DNA of 64,000 nt from GCA-2401735 sp051252095 (GCA_051252095.1 JBPOFK010000010.1:36971-100970), one strand, 5' to 3'. Counted from the stretch's first letter, positions 17,167-25,350 are shown. Notes: generated by a model not told the origin, from the letters alone. Numbers and translations: made by a program.

Positions 17167-18099
17167 GCCATGATGAACGCATGGCAACCCAGTTTCATTA
17201 TTTCTTACATCAACAACCCAAATTAAATGCCAGCCATATTCAGTTGGAGTAGGCGAGGATAGCTCTTCAAGTGGTAAATTGATAATGGTGTTTGCAAAGT
17301 TTCCGGCGAAGTTTTTTAATTGAATATAGCCTAAATCTCCTTTGTTAACTCTTGAGGCCTCGTCTATTGAATCACTAGTTGCTTTTTTAAGCAAAGGCAG
17401 CTTGTCATTATTTTTGTCGTTAATAATCTCTACGTAAATAGTACGAGCCTCTTCCTCAGTTTTGTACATGCTATGAAAAACTCTAGCTTCTATATTATGA
17501 AGTGATTGGCAATTATCAATATACTCCGCCCCTAAATCCAGTTCAGTTTTAGCTGTTTCATTAATAGCATTAGTCTCGGGATTGCCAATTTTTAGAACAC
17601 TGGTTGAAGGTTCATATTCAAGCAGTACTTGGCTCACGGCATCGGCATGTGCCTTGTCTTTTGCAAAATTGAGTAGTGCTTTTCCATATTTTGTTTGATG
17701 TGACTTCTTGAAAAGCTTCATATCATCTGCATAAAGGGTAGGGTTTTGGGTTTCAATCCCTTTAATTAACTCTTTATTTAAGTTTTTTCCATTAGGAGAT
17801 TCCCAGAATAAAATTGCTTCTCGTGCTAAATCAGGCGAAACATGGTGTTTTAAGTAAGGGAGAGCTGCTGTTTCTATCGCTTCGTCTGGAATATGTTTTA
17901 ATTTAGAACACACCTTTTCAAGGGCTGGGATTAATAAGCGTTTATAGGTGAGCTGGCAGTCTTGTTTGAATGGTGCTTTAGCTCGTTTCGCAAAATCTAG
18001 CGCTTTAAATAGTTGAGAATAGAGCTCATCATTAGTTTGGGCATGCGAGCAAGAAATAAAAAACGTAATAAAAGCTATCAATAAGTTATGTAACTTCAC
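17161..18099 (-). CDS. Cassette 1 protein: secreted, parvulin-like C-terminal domain
   Basis: A 312-residue protein with a signal peptide (MKLHNLLIAFITFFISCSHAQ, probable cleavage after SHA). Residues about 25-130 resemble DUF2059-type helical domains (PYLKHHVSPDLAREAILFWES). From about residue 205 the sequence follows parvulin peptidyl-prolyl isomerases, with KTEEEARTIYVEI, GDLGYIQLKNF, and YGWHLIWVVDVR at the end. These match GDLGW and FGWHIIKL in the chromosomal isomerase at 39.1-39.9 kb. It is likely periplasmic and may help fold exported proteins. The start is a GTG. Its ribosome site (AGGA, 6 bases upstream) is part of the cassette core site, and its stop lies in attC1. Domain assignments are by eye. 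Confidence 0.82.
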   Translation of the reverse strand: MKLHNLLIAFITFFISCSHAQTNDELYSQLFKALDFAKRAKAPFKQDCQLTYKRLLIPALEKVCSKLKHIPDEAIETAALPYLKHHVSPDLAREAILFWESPNGKNLNKELIKGIETQNPTLYADDMKLFKKSHQTKYGKALLNFAKDKAHADAVSQVLLEYEPSTSVLKIGNPETNAINETAKTELDLGAEYIDNCQSLHNIEARVFHSMYKTEEEARTIYVEIINDKNNDKLPLLKKATSDSIDEASRVNKGDLGYIQLKNFAGNFANTIINLPLEELSSPTPTEYGWHLIWVVDVRNNETGLPCVHHGS

Positions 18100-18105
18100 A
18101 TTGAT

Positions 18106-18175
18106 TCCTAACGTAAAGTAGGCATCCTAAATGACGCAATGTTTTGCATCATGGATGTTTTTTTGTTGTTTATTT
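18106..18175 (-). other. Probable attI region
   Basis: The core G/TTAGGA on minus at 18112-18106 marks the junction between the integron platform and cassette 1. By position, the DNA between this core and intI should hold the attI site. The far boundary given here is a guess, since attI sequences are poorly conserved. No attC-like hairpin is present at this junction, as expected for attI. Confidence 0.55.
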
Positions 18176-18221
18176 TTGGCATTAGATTTATTATTTTCAG
18201 TTATTTATCTTGATTTAGTAT

Positions 18222-18250
18222 ATCCTAATTATATATGGCAGATACGTCAA
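18222..18250 (-). promoter_or_regulatory. Candidate cassette promoter (Pc)
   Basis: On minus, TTGACG (18250-18245) and TAGGAT (18227-18222) are separated by 17 bases. They match the -35 box at 5 of 6 positions and the -10 box at 4 of 6. The element overlaps the first codons of intI and points into the cassettes, the usual place for an integron Pc promoter. Transcription would begin near 18215. Confidence 0.45.
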
Positions 18251-19224
18251 TTACTGATTCACCTAAATTGCTTGATGTTGTTCGCGGAAAAATCCGTTTA
18301 AAACATTACAGCATTCGTACTGAGCAGGCTTATGTTGATTGGATTAAGCGTTTTATCCTTCATTTTGATAAGCAACATCCTAAAAACCTAGGTGCGCAGC
18401 ATGTAGAACAATTTTTAACTTATTTGGCAGTAAAGAGCAAGGTATCTGCTAGTACACAGAATCAGGCAAAAAGTGCTTTGTTGTTTTTGTACAAAGAAGT
18501 GTTGGGTTTGGAGTTGCCTTGGCTGGATGATGTTGAGCAGGCAAAGGCGCCTAAACGTTTACCTGTTGTGCTAACCAAGGAAGAGGTTAAGGCTGTTTTG
18601 GCGCAGTTGCACGGGACTAACCATTTGATTGTGAGTTTGCTCTATGGCACGGGTATGCGTATTTTAGAGGTGTTACGATTACGGGTTAAGGATGTTGATT
18701 TTTCGCGCAAGGAAATTTTGATTCGTGATGGTAAGGGCTATAAAGATAGAGTGACGATGTTGCCCGATGCTTTAGCTACTTTGTTAAAGGCGCATATTGC
18801 TAAAGTGAAAATTTTGCATGAGCAAGATTTGGCAGAAGGGTATGGTGAGGTGTATTTGCCAATGGCATTGGCTAAAAAATATCCTTCTGCGGCACGTGAT
18901 TGGTCTTGGCAATATGTTTTTCCATCTCAACGTTTGTCGGTAGACCCACGCAGTGAGGATGAAAAAGTGCGGCGGCACCACGTGCAAGGACAGGCTATTC
19001 AACGTGCAATGAGGCAGGCGGTGAGGGATGCGAGTATTACTAAAATTGCGACACCTCACACGCTACGTCATAGTTTTGCGACGCATTTGCTTGAAGGTGG
19101 TTATGATATTAGGACTGTGCAGGAGTTGTTGGGTCATAGTGATGTGTCTACCACGATGATTTATACCCATGTACTTAATAAGGGTGGGCGTGGTGTGAGC
19201 AGTCCACTGGATATGATTACTTAA
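18235..19224 (+). CDS. intI: IntI: integron integrase (tyrosine recombinase)
   Basis: A 329-residue tyrosine recombinase with all catalytic residues: R142 (GTGMRILEV), Lys near 167-170 (GKGYKDR), H275 and R278 (TPHTLRHSF), H301 (LLGHSD) and Y310 (MIYTHV). Between the Lys and His motifs it carries the extra segment specific to integron integrases (about residues 205-230, ending KYPSAARDWSWQYVFPS). That segment separates IntI from XerC/D. The N-terminal SAM-like domain includes RLKHYSIRTEQAYVDWIKRF. It recombines attC hairpins with attI. It appears intact. No clear ribosome site precedes the ATG. I saw no convincing LexA box in 18113-18234. Confidence 0.95.
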   Translation: MADTSITDSPKLLDVVRGKIRLKHYSIRTEQAYVDWIKRFILHFDKQHPKNLGAQHVEQFLTYLAVKSKVSASTQNQAKSALLFLYKEVLGLELPWLDDVEQAKAPKRLPVVLTKEEVKAVLAQLHGTNHLIVSLLYGTGMRILEVLRLRVKDVDFSRKEILIRDGKGYKDRVTMLPDALATLLKAHIAKVKILHEQDLAEGYGEVYLPMALAKKYPSAARDWSWQYVFPSQRLSVDPRSEDEKVRRHHVQGQAIQRAMRQAVRDASITKIATPHTLRHSFATHLLEGGYDIRTVQELLGHSDVSTTMIYTHVLNKGGRGVSSPLDMIT

Positions 19225-19494
19225 TCCGCTATATTATATTACAACCCTAAGGGTCTTCACCAACCTTGCTAAGTGCTGTACCCGTGAAGAGCATCACCAT
19301 TCTCTCTTACCGCTAAAGCGGTAAGTCGAATGTGAAAGCACTAAGTCGGTTATGAAGGGATGTGTCCGTGGAATATATGTGTTGAAACACATTGTTCACA
19401 TGACAAATGCGGGCGAGGGGTTAGCAGCCCGCTTGATACGATTGTTTGACTTGGAGTGAGGTTTGGCGGTTAGGCAGAACTTTGCTTTAATGGA
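19225..19494. other. 270-base gap after intI, no gene; hairpins and a possible attC relic
   Basis: No coding frame is convincing here. It contains a perfect 8 bp hairpin (CTTACCGC, loop TAAA, GCGGTAAG; 19306-19325), a perfect 7 bp hairpin with a 2-base loop (19377-19392), and a 6 bp hairpin GCGGGC/GCCCGC (19409-19432). The last is followed by CTTGA and, at 19469-19475, GTTAGGC, which fits the attC core pattern GTTRRRY. The CCCGCTTGA stretch is shared with both attC sites, so this may be a decayed attC. None has a T tract typical of a terminator. Confidence 0.4.
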
Positions 19495-19833
19495 TTAAAC
19501 AGCTTGTTCGCCTGTTTCACCAGTTCTAATACGTAACGCTTGCTCTACACTGGTCACAAAAATTTTACCATCACCAATCTTGCCTGTGTGCGCTGCTTTT
19601 ACAATGGCATCCATTGCTTTATCCAACATGTCTTCTGGCACGACTAGCTCTAGTTTTGCTTTTGGTAAAAAGTCGATGGTGTATTCTGCACCACGGTAGA
19701 GTTCTGTATGACCTTTTTGACGGCCAAAGCCTTTGACTTCTGTGACTGTTAAGCCATTGATGCCGATCTCAGAAAGTGCTTCACGCACATCTTCTAATTT
19801 GAACGGTTTAATGACAGCTTCTATTTTTTTCAT
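19495..19833 (-). CDS. glnB: Nitrogen regulatory protein P-II
   Basis: A 112-residue P-II signal protein. It begins MKKIEAVIKPFKLEDVREAL, with the T-loop near residues 37-55 (GFGRQKGHTELYRGAEYTIDF) including the uridylylated Tyr51, and ends with the nucleotide-binding GKIGDGKIFV and RIRTGE segments. It senses 2-oxoglutarate, ATP/ADP and glutamine status and controls glutamine synthetase adenylylation and NtrB. It is directly downstream of nadE, a pairing common in betaproteobacteria. A strong ribosome site (AGGAGAGAG) precedes the ATG. GlnB and GlnK cannot be separated with certainty; no amtB gene adjoins it, which favours GlnB. Confidence 0.94.
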   Translation of the reverse strand: MKKIEAVIKPFKLEDVREALSEIGINGLTVTEVKGFGRQKGHTELYRGAEYTIDFLPKAKLELVVPEDMLDKAMDAIVKAAHTGKIGDGKIFVTSVEQALRIRTGETGEQAV

Positions 19834-19867
19834 TTCTCTCTCCTGAATACTTCACTAAATTGTACTA

Positions 19868-21472
19868 CTAATTAAAGTTTAATTTGCAAGTAATTGGATA
19901 GCGCCGGTCTTTACCAAAGGCTCTTGGTGTAATTCGGACACCAATCGGGGCTTGCCGACGTTTATATTCATTAATGTCAATTAAGCGGGTAACACGTTTT
20001 ACGTCTTTTTCACTGTGTCCCAGCTGGATGATTTCATCAATACTGAGATCATTTTCTACATAGGCGAGCATAATGGCATCTAACGTTTCATAGTCTGGCA
20101 GACTGTCTTGATCTTTTTGGTCTTCACGTAATTCTGCACTAGGTGGGCGGGTAATAATGCGCTCAGGGATGATTGGTGAAAGACTGTTGCGGTAGTTTGC
20201 CAGTCTGTAGACCATGGTTTTTGGCACATCTTTGATGAGTGCAAATCCACCTGCCATATCGCCATAGAGCGTACTATAACCAACCGCTGTTTCTGACTTG
20301 TTGCCTGTTGTGAGTACAATGCTACCAAACTTATTGGATAACGCCATTAATAACATGCCGCGGATTCTTGCTTGCAGGTTTTCTTCGGTGGTATCTTCTT
20401 TGGTGTTTTTGAACTCATCCTTTAGGGCATCTTTAAAGTCTTCAAATAAAGATTTAATGGGAATCAGACTATAATCCACACCCAGTTTTTCTGCCATTTC
20501 AATGGCGTCATCTACACTCATGCTAGCGGTATATTGAGATGACATCATAAGTACTTTGACGCGCTCTGCACCAAGCGCATCCACCGCGATGGCTAGTGTT
20601 AGGGCGGAATCAATGCCACCAGACAGGCCTAGTACTACACTAGGAAAGCCATTTTTGTTGATATAGTCAGTTAAACCCAGTTTTAACGCATGATATATCA
20701 TTGCCTCAATACTTAAAGGTGCAATGATTTCCGTTGCAACTGGTTGTTTATTCATAACTTCGACGTAACTCAACTCCTCTACAAAAGAGGGGAGTTGATG
20801 GGTCAGCCTACCTTGTCCATCCAGCACAAATGATGCACCATCAAATACAAGCTCGTCTTGCCCGCCAACCAAATTGGCGTATAGAATAGGTAGACCAGTT
20901 TCCTTAACTCGATTTTTTAATACTTGGTATCGCGTACCCAGTTTATCCATGCGATAAGGGGATGCATTGATGGTAATTAAAAATTCTGCACCAGCCAATT
21001 TTGCTAGTTTAGCTGGTCCTGACTCCCAAACATCGGCGCAAATCATCACACCATACTTAATTCCATCTAGTGAAATGATCAGTGGCTTATTATCAGGGTG
21101 AAAATAACGTTTCTCATCAAACACACTATAGTTGGGGAGTACTTGTTTATGGTAGGTAGCAATGATGTTGCCATCTTGAATAATGCTGGCCGCATTAAAT
21201 AGTAAATCATTCACTTTGTGAGGGTGACCGACAATCAGTGTAATACCTATCGTTGCCTTGGCAATGCGGGATAGGGCTTTTTGGTTTGCCGTTAGAAAGT
21301 CATTTCTGAACAGTAAATCTTCTGGTGGATAACCACATAAGCCGAGTTCTGGGGTTACAATTAAATTGGCACCATCCGATTTTGCCTGCTGTGCCAATGC
21401 AATGATTTTATCTGCATTACCTTTAATGTCGCCAACAGTCGCGTTGAGTTGTGCGATTGCAATTTTACTCAT
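19868..21472 (-). CDS. nadE: Glutamine-dependent NAD+ synthetase
   Basis: A 534-residue two-domain enzyme. The N-terminal nitrilase-type glutaminase domain (about 1-250) has TPELGLCGYPPEDLL with the catalytic Glu and VMICADVWESG with the catalytic Cys. The C-terminal synthetase domain has the ATP-binding loop VLGLSGGIDSALTLAIA near residue 288 and TTGNKSE near 389. It amidates nicotinic acid adenine dinucleotide to NAD+ using glutamine. It overlaps none of its neighbours but starts one base after the ankyrin gene stop, suggesting a shared transcript running into glnB. Confidence 0.95.
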   Translation of the reverse strand: MSKIAIAQLNATVGDIKGNADKIIALAQQAKSDGANLIVTPELGLCGYPPEDLLFRNDFLTANQKALSRIAKATIGITLIVGHPHKVNDLLFNAASIIQDGNIIATYHKQVLPNYSVFDEKRYFHPDNKPLIISLDGIKYGVMICADVWESGPAKLAKLAGAEFLITINASPYRMDKLGTRYQVLKNRVKETGLPILYANLVGGQDELVFDGASFVLDGQGRLTHQLPSFVEELSYVEVMNKQPVATEIIAPLSIEAMIYHALKLGLTDYINKNGFPSVVLGLSGGIDSALTLAIAVDALGAERVKVLMMSSQYTASMSVDDAIEMAEKLGVDYSLIPIKSLFEDFKDALKDEFKNTKEDTTEENLQARIRGMLLMALSNKFGSIVLTTGNKSETAVGYSTLYGDMAGGFALIKDVPKTMVYRLANYRNSLSPIIPERIITRPPSAELREDQKDQDSLPDYETLDAIMLAYVENDLSIDEIIQLGHSEKDVKRVTRLIDINEYKRRQAPIGVRITPRAFGKDRRYPITCKLNFN

Positions 21473-22414
21473 TTAATATTTTCCGCCAGCATCCTTGATG
21501 AGTTTTGCGACTTCTGGGTTGCCTTTTTTAAGTGCATAAACGTAAGCAGTCAGACCATATTGGTCGCGCGCTTGCAAATTAACATTGTTATCAATCAGTA
21601 ATTGCATGAGGGCGACAGAATCCGCATCTACTGCTCTTAAAACAAGTGGAGTATCTGCACCATCTTTATGGTTGATGTTTGCACCGTTTTCAATGAGTAT
21701 TTTAGCAACAGGCAATTGGTTTTTGTCTATTGCCCATGTTAGCGCTGTCCATTCTGATTTGTCTTCAGCTTTCACATCAGCACCTTTGCTTACCAATGCT
21801 TTGACGGCATCGCTATTGCCTAAACGTGCTGCATACATGAGTGCTGTGGTACCTTGACGATCCTTCATGTTGGCGTCAGCGCCTCTAGATAGCAGCACGT
21901 TGATAGTCGGTACATCATCACTTTTTGCTGCATGCATGAGCGGTGTTTTTTTGTCATCACTTCTGATGTTTGGGTCAACACCATAATCTAGCAACAGTTT
22001 CACAGATTCACTGTTGCCAGCAGTTGCTGCCATACCAAAAGCGCTCCAGCCACTAGGGTCGCGAATCAGTGGATCTGCGCCATGTTTTAGAAGCGTACGC
22101 ATGGTATCCAAGTGTTCTCTTTTAGCTGCGAACATTAGCGCTGTCCAGCCACCTTTGTCTTGTGTATTGACTTTTGCACCTTTGCTAATCAGTAAGTCTG
22201 CTATTGCTGCTTGGTCTTTACGGGCAGCGTACATGAGTGCGGTCACGCCATCTTCATCCTGCATATTAGGATTTGCACCACTTTGGATCAATGCGCTAAC
22301 CGTACTTAATTCACCTTTAGAAGCCGCTGTGAGCAAATAAGCAATATCCTCAGCCAAGCTGACTTGACTACTGACTGACAAACACAATAACAAAATAAGG
22401 TAGATTTTTTTCAA
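21473..22414 (-). CDS. Exported ankyrin-repeat protein
   Basis: 313 residues with a signal peptide (MKKIYLILLLCLSVSSQVSLA), then about eight or nine ankyrin repeats spaced 33 residues apart, for example DEDGVTALMYAARKDQAAIA and DKGGWTALMFAAKREHLDTM. Ankyrin repeats form protein-binding surfaces; the partner is unknown. It is probably periplasmic. It sits between sucD and nadE with gaps of only a few bases, so it is likely co-transcribed, although there is no obvious link to the succinyl-CoA pathway. A second, shorter exported ankyrin protein occurs at 31.6-32.1 kb. Confidence 0.88.
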   Translation of the reverse strand: MKKIYLILLLCLSVSSQVSLAEDIAYLLTAASKGELSTVSALIQSGANPNMQDEDGVTALMYAARKDQAAIADLLISKGAKVNTQDKGGWTALMFAAKREHLDTMRTLLKHGADPLIRDPSGWSAFGMAATAGNSESVKLLLDYGVDPNIRSDDKKTPLMHAAKSDDVPTINVLLSRGADANMKDRQGTTALMYAARLGNSDAVKALVSKGADVKAEDKSEWTALTWAIDKNQLPVAKILIENGANINHKDGADTPLVLRAVDADSVALMQLLIDNNVNLQARDQYGLTAYVYALKKGNPEVAKLIKDAGGKY

Positions 22415-22417
22415 CGG

Positions 22418-23299
22418 TTAAGCTCCCTTGTTTTTAATAGCTTGCATGACAGCCTCGCCCAAACCTGCGGGTGATTTCGCCACTACTGCACCTGCTTTTT
22501 CTAGTGCTGTAATTTTATCTTCAGCGCGACCGGACCCGCCAGAGATAATCGCACCTGCATGGCCCATGCGTTTACCTTTTGGTGCTGTTAAGCCTGCGAT
22601 GTATGCCGCAACAGGTTTTGTGACATGATGTTTAATGTAATCAGCTGCCGCTTCCTCATCATTCCCGCCAATTTCTCCAACCATGATAATCGCTTCTGTT
22701 TCTGGATCAGCTTCAAATAGCGCTAAGCATTCAATAAAGTTTAAACCCTTGACTGGGTCACCGCCAATACCAACACAAGTAGTTTGGCCTAGGCCTAGTG
22801 CAGTAGTTTGTTGCACCGCTTCATAGGTTAATGTACCCGAGCGAGATACAACACCCACTTTGCCACGCAAATGAATACTGCCCGGCATAATGCCGATTTT
22901 GCATTCGTCTGGTGTGATAATGCCAGGACAGTTTGGCCCGATTAGTTTAGTACCATTTGCATCCAATGCAGTACGTACTTTAATCATATCCAGCACAGGA
23001 ATACCTTCTGTAATGCAGACGACCAGCTCAATCCCCGCGTCGCTCGCTTCTAGAATAGAGTCTGCTGCAAAGGGTGGTGGTACGTAAATCACACTAGCTG
23101 TCGCTTGTGTTTCACGCACCGCTTCACGCACGGTGTTAAAGACAGGGAGGTCTAAATGCATCTGACCACCTTTACCTGGTGTAATACCACCCACCATTTG
23201 CGTACCATAAGCTATGGCCTGCTCAGAGTGGAAGGTACCTTGTTTACCTGTAAAACCTTGACATAATACCTTGGTGTTTTTGTTTACTAAAATACTCAT
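22418..23299 (-). CDS. sucD: Succinyl-CoA synthetase alpha subunit
   Basis: A 293-residue subunit with the CoA-binding Rossmann domain at the N-terminus (CQGFTGKQGTFHSEQAIAYG) and the phosphorylated active-site His in GHAGAIISGGSGRAEDK near residue 247. The GPNCPGIITP segment is conserved. With SucC it interconverts succinyl-CoA and succinate in the TCA cycle with formation of ATP or GTP. It overlaps sucC by 4 bases (ATGA type), so the two are translationally coupled. Confidence 0.97.
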   Translation of the reverse strand: MSILVNKNTKVLCQGFTGKQGTFHSEQAIAYGTQMVGGITPGKGGQMHLDLPVFNTVREAVRETQATASVIYVPPPFAADSILEASDAGIELVVCITEGIPVLDMIKVRTALDANGTKLIGPNCPGIITPDECKIGIMPGSIHLRGKVGVVSRSGTLTYEAVQQTTALGLGQTTCVGIGGDPVKGLNFIECLALFEADPETEAIIMVGEIGGNDEEAAADYIKHHVTKPVAAYIAGLTAPKGKRMGHAGAIISGGSGRAEDKITALEKAGAVVAKSPAGLGEAVMQAIKNKGA

Positions 23300-24456
23300 G
23301 ACACCGCCTTCACTGCTTGCTCAGCAGCATCGGTTAGGTTTTCAGCAGAGATAATATTTAAACCACTTTCTCGTAACATTTGTTTACCTAGTTCAACGTT
23401 TGTGCCCTCTAAACGGACGACAACCGGAATGTTCATTTCGACTTCTTTAACGGCTGAAATAATACCTGTCGCAATAATGTCGCAGCGCATAATGCCACCG
23501 AAAATATTCACCAAAATGGCTTTGACGTTTTGATCAGCCAAAATAATCTTAAATGCTTTGGTAACGGTTTCTGCAGTTGCACCACCGCCCACATCTAAAA
23601 AGTTTGCAGGCGTGCCACCATGCAGTTTAATTAAGTCCATGGTTGCCATGGCAAGCCCAGCACCATTCACCATACAGCCAATATTGCCATTGAGTGCAAT
23701 ATAATTCAGCCCAGAATGGTGTGCTTCAGCTTCTTTCTCATCATCTTGCGACCAGTCGCGCAAGCCAGCGAGGTTTTTTTGTCGATAAAGCGCATTTCCA
23801 TCCACCGTCATTTTGCAGTCTAACGCGACCAAATGTCCTTCTTTGGTCACAACTAATGGGTTTATCTCAAGTAAAGCCAAGTCGTTATCTGTAAATAGTT
23901 TATATAAACCTTTAGCTAATTTGGTAAATTCTGCGATTTGGTCGCCCTTGAGTCCTAATGCAAATGCAATATTTCTTGCCTGAAAGGCAACAAGACCATT
24001 GAGTGGGTCGCATACTTCTTGCAATATCTTTTCAGGTTCGGTCGCGGCGATTTCTTCAATATCCATACCGCCAGCAGAGGAAGCGACCATGACAATCCTA
24101 TCTAGCGATCGATCGACCAACATGGATAAGTAAAGCTCGCGTTCAATTGGAAGCGTTTGCTCGACTAGTACACGATGAACTGGTTGTCCGTCTGGTGCAT
24201 TTTGATAGGTGACTAAATGTTTGCCCAGGAGGCTGCCTGCGGTGGCTTGCGCTTCTGTCGCTGAATGAACGATTTTCACGCCACCAGCTTTGCCGCGGCC
24301 GCCAGCATGGACCTGAGCTTTAATGACCCATGCATCGCCTGCTATTTGCTTTGTTGCCTCCGCCGCCGCTTTTTCAGATTGTACGACTTCGCCGACAGGG
24401 GTCGCAATGCCATACTGCTGCAGCAATTGTTTTGATTGGTATTCGTGTAAATTCAT
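23296..24456 (-). CDS. sucC: Succinyl-CoA synthetase beta subunit
   Basis: A 386-residue ATP-grasp subunit. It begins MNLHEYQSKQLLQQYGI, the family start. It has KAQVHAGGRGKAGGVK near residue 46 for nucleotide binding, and the later GNIGCMVNGAGLAMATMDL and VNIFGGIMRCD segments near the active site. It pairs with SucD encoded immediately downstream. The preceding gene ends 123 bases upstream with its own terminator, so sucC probably starts a transcript. Confidence 0.97.
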   Translation of the reverse strand: MNLHEYQSKQLLQQYGIATPVGEVVQSEKAAAEATKQIAGDAWVIKAQVHAGGRGKAGGVKIVHSATEAQATAGSLLGKHLVTYQNAPDGQPVHRVLVEQTLPIERELYLSMLVDRSLDRIVMVASSAGGMDIEEIAATEPEKILQEVCDPLNGLVAFQARNIAFALGLKGDQIAEFTKLAKGLYKLFTDNDLALLEINPLVVTKEGHLVALDCKMTVDGNALYRQKNLAGLRDWSQDDEKEAEAHHSGLNYIALNGNIGCMVNGAGLAMATMDLIKLHGGTPANFLDVGGGATAETVTKAFKIILADQNVKAILVNIFGGIMRCDIIATGIISAVKEVEMNIPVVVRLEGTNVELGKQMLRESGLNIISAENLTDAAEQAVKAVS

Positions 24457-24531
24457 TATTCAGGTAGGTTTGATGATTGTTTATTCTAATATCGTATTTT
24501 CTCGCAAAACTACGCTTGAGGCTAGTAAAAC

Positions 24532-24560
24532 AAAAAAGCCGCAAATACATTGCGGCTTCT
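24532..24560 (-). terminator. Terminator after the membrane cytochrome-type gene
   Basis: On minus, AAGCCGCAA pairs perfectly with TTGCGGCTT (24536-24544 and 24550-24558) across a 5-base loop, followed by a run of six T. It lies 20 bases past the stop of the 24580-25350 gene and isolates it from sucC. Confidence 0.88.
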
Positions 24561-24579
24561 TCGTTAGTTACAAAGAGGG

Positions 24580-25350
24580 TTACAAATCTTGCTCCCATGC
24601 ATTGCCATAATGTTTGTCTTTATCTGCATAAAGAAACATTTGAAACATGCTGGTAAACCACATATAAGCAGAAGCAAGGCTGTAGCCTATACCACCAATG
24701 ATAGTAAACCATGCAAAGTGAGGGCTGAGTTTAGTTAGCCACCAAGATAAAATATCAATAATTAAAAAAGCAAATGGAATGGCGATAATAATCATTTTTC
24801 TACGTTTAGGAATATTCACAGCAAAACTAAAAATAAATCCCATAAAGAAGAAAATAAAGCTAATGCCAAATAAATGAATGTGAGAAACGCGTGTTAAGCC
24901 ACTAATCGTCGCACCTTGGTCTGTAGCGGCTACATTTTGTACTTCTTCATATTTTGTAAAGTCTGGTATGCCAGGAATTTGGCTATGGCACACAGTACAG
25001 TGTTTGGCAAATACGGCTTTATAATGCGTGTCCCATTGCGCTTCAGGCGCACCTGATTCGACCCACTTGATAATGTCCTGACGGACTTCAACGGGCGCTT
25101 TGTCTTGCATTGAGCCATTTAGTTTGGCTGCTAGTGTGCTACCTGAGCGGTCACCATAATAACTATAGACGATATCGTTTATGGACAGGCCAAGTTTTCC
25201 ATCTGCCATACCATGTGTAAGCATAATTTGTAGCCCAGCCATGCATAATCCCACACCAATGACTAGTAGGTAGCCTGCAAATAATGCTTTGATTGGTGTA
25301 GGCAAGTTTGGCAGGTTAAACCAAGCCATATTTGAGTTCGTATCTTTCAT
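24580..25350 (-). CDS. Membrane protein with one c-type haem motif, unrecognised
   Basis: About 256 residues. A first membrane segment (about residues 17-42) is followed by an extracytoplasmic stretch with a single CxxCH haem-binding motif (KHCTVCHS, near residue 118). Three further membrane segments occupy the C-terminal half. The second begins with HIHLFGISFIFFFMGFIF, whose two His could be metal ligands. I do not recognise a named family. It may be a membrane-anchored cytochrome feeding or sensing the respiratory chain. The long frame opens at 25410; I chose the ATG at 25350 (MKDTNSNMAWF). It is a single-gene unit, divergent from serB and closed by its own terminator. Confidence 0.82.
   Translation of the reverse strand: MKDTNSNMAWFNLPNLPTPIKALFAGYLLVIGVGLCMAGLQIMLTHGMADGKLGLSINDIVYSYYGDRSGSTLAAKLNGSMQDKAPVEVRQDIIKWVESGAPEAQWDTHYKAVFAKHCTVCHSQIPGIPDFTKYEEVQNVAATDQGATISGLTRVSHIHLFGISFIFFFMGFIFSFAVNIPKRRKMIIIAIPFAFLIIDILSWWLTKLSPHFAWFTIIGGIGYSLASAYMWFTSMFQMFLYADKDKHYGNAWEQDL

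Larger units (their letters stand above)
16473..19224. mobile_element. Chromosomal integron with two gene cassettes and intI
   Basis: Read on the minus strand from intI: promoter and attI region, cassette 1 (18111 to 17114), cassette 2 (17113 to 16479), then kdsB. The integrase gene runs on plus, divergent from the cassettes, as in classical integrons. Cassette 1 begins TTAGGA and its attC opens with TCCTAAC. Cassette 2 begins TTAGGT and its attC opens with ACCTAAC. Each pair is exactly complementary, as required if each cassette was inserted from a circle with its own attC. The last junction reads GTTAAGGC and matches neither. The near-identical attC sites suggest a sedentary chromosomal element. 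There is no 3' conserved segment, transposase or resistance gene. Confidence 0.9.

Noticed and set aside
16473..19224. Class 1 clinical-type integron
   Set aside because: No 3' conserved segment (qacE, sul1), no transposon ends and no resistance cassette. The near-identical attC sites fit a chromosomal integron.
18235..19224. XerC/XerD or phage integrase
   Set aside because: The insert between the Lys and His motifs and the adjoining attC sites identify IntI; no phage genes are present.
19306..19325. intI terminator
   Set aside because: The 8 bp hairpin is followed by TCGAATG, without a T run.
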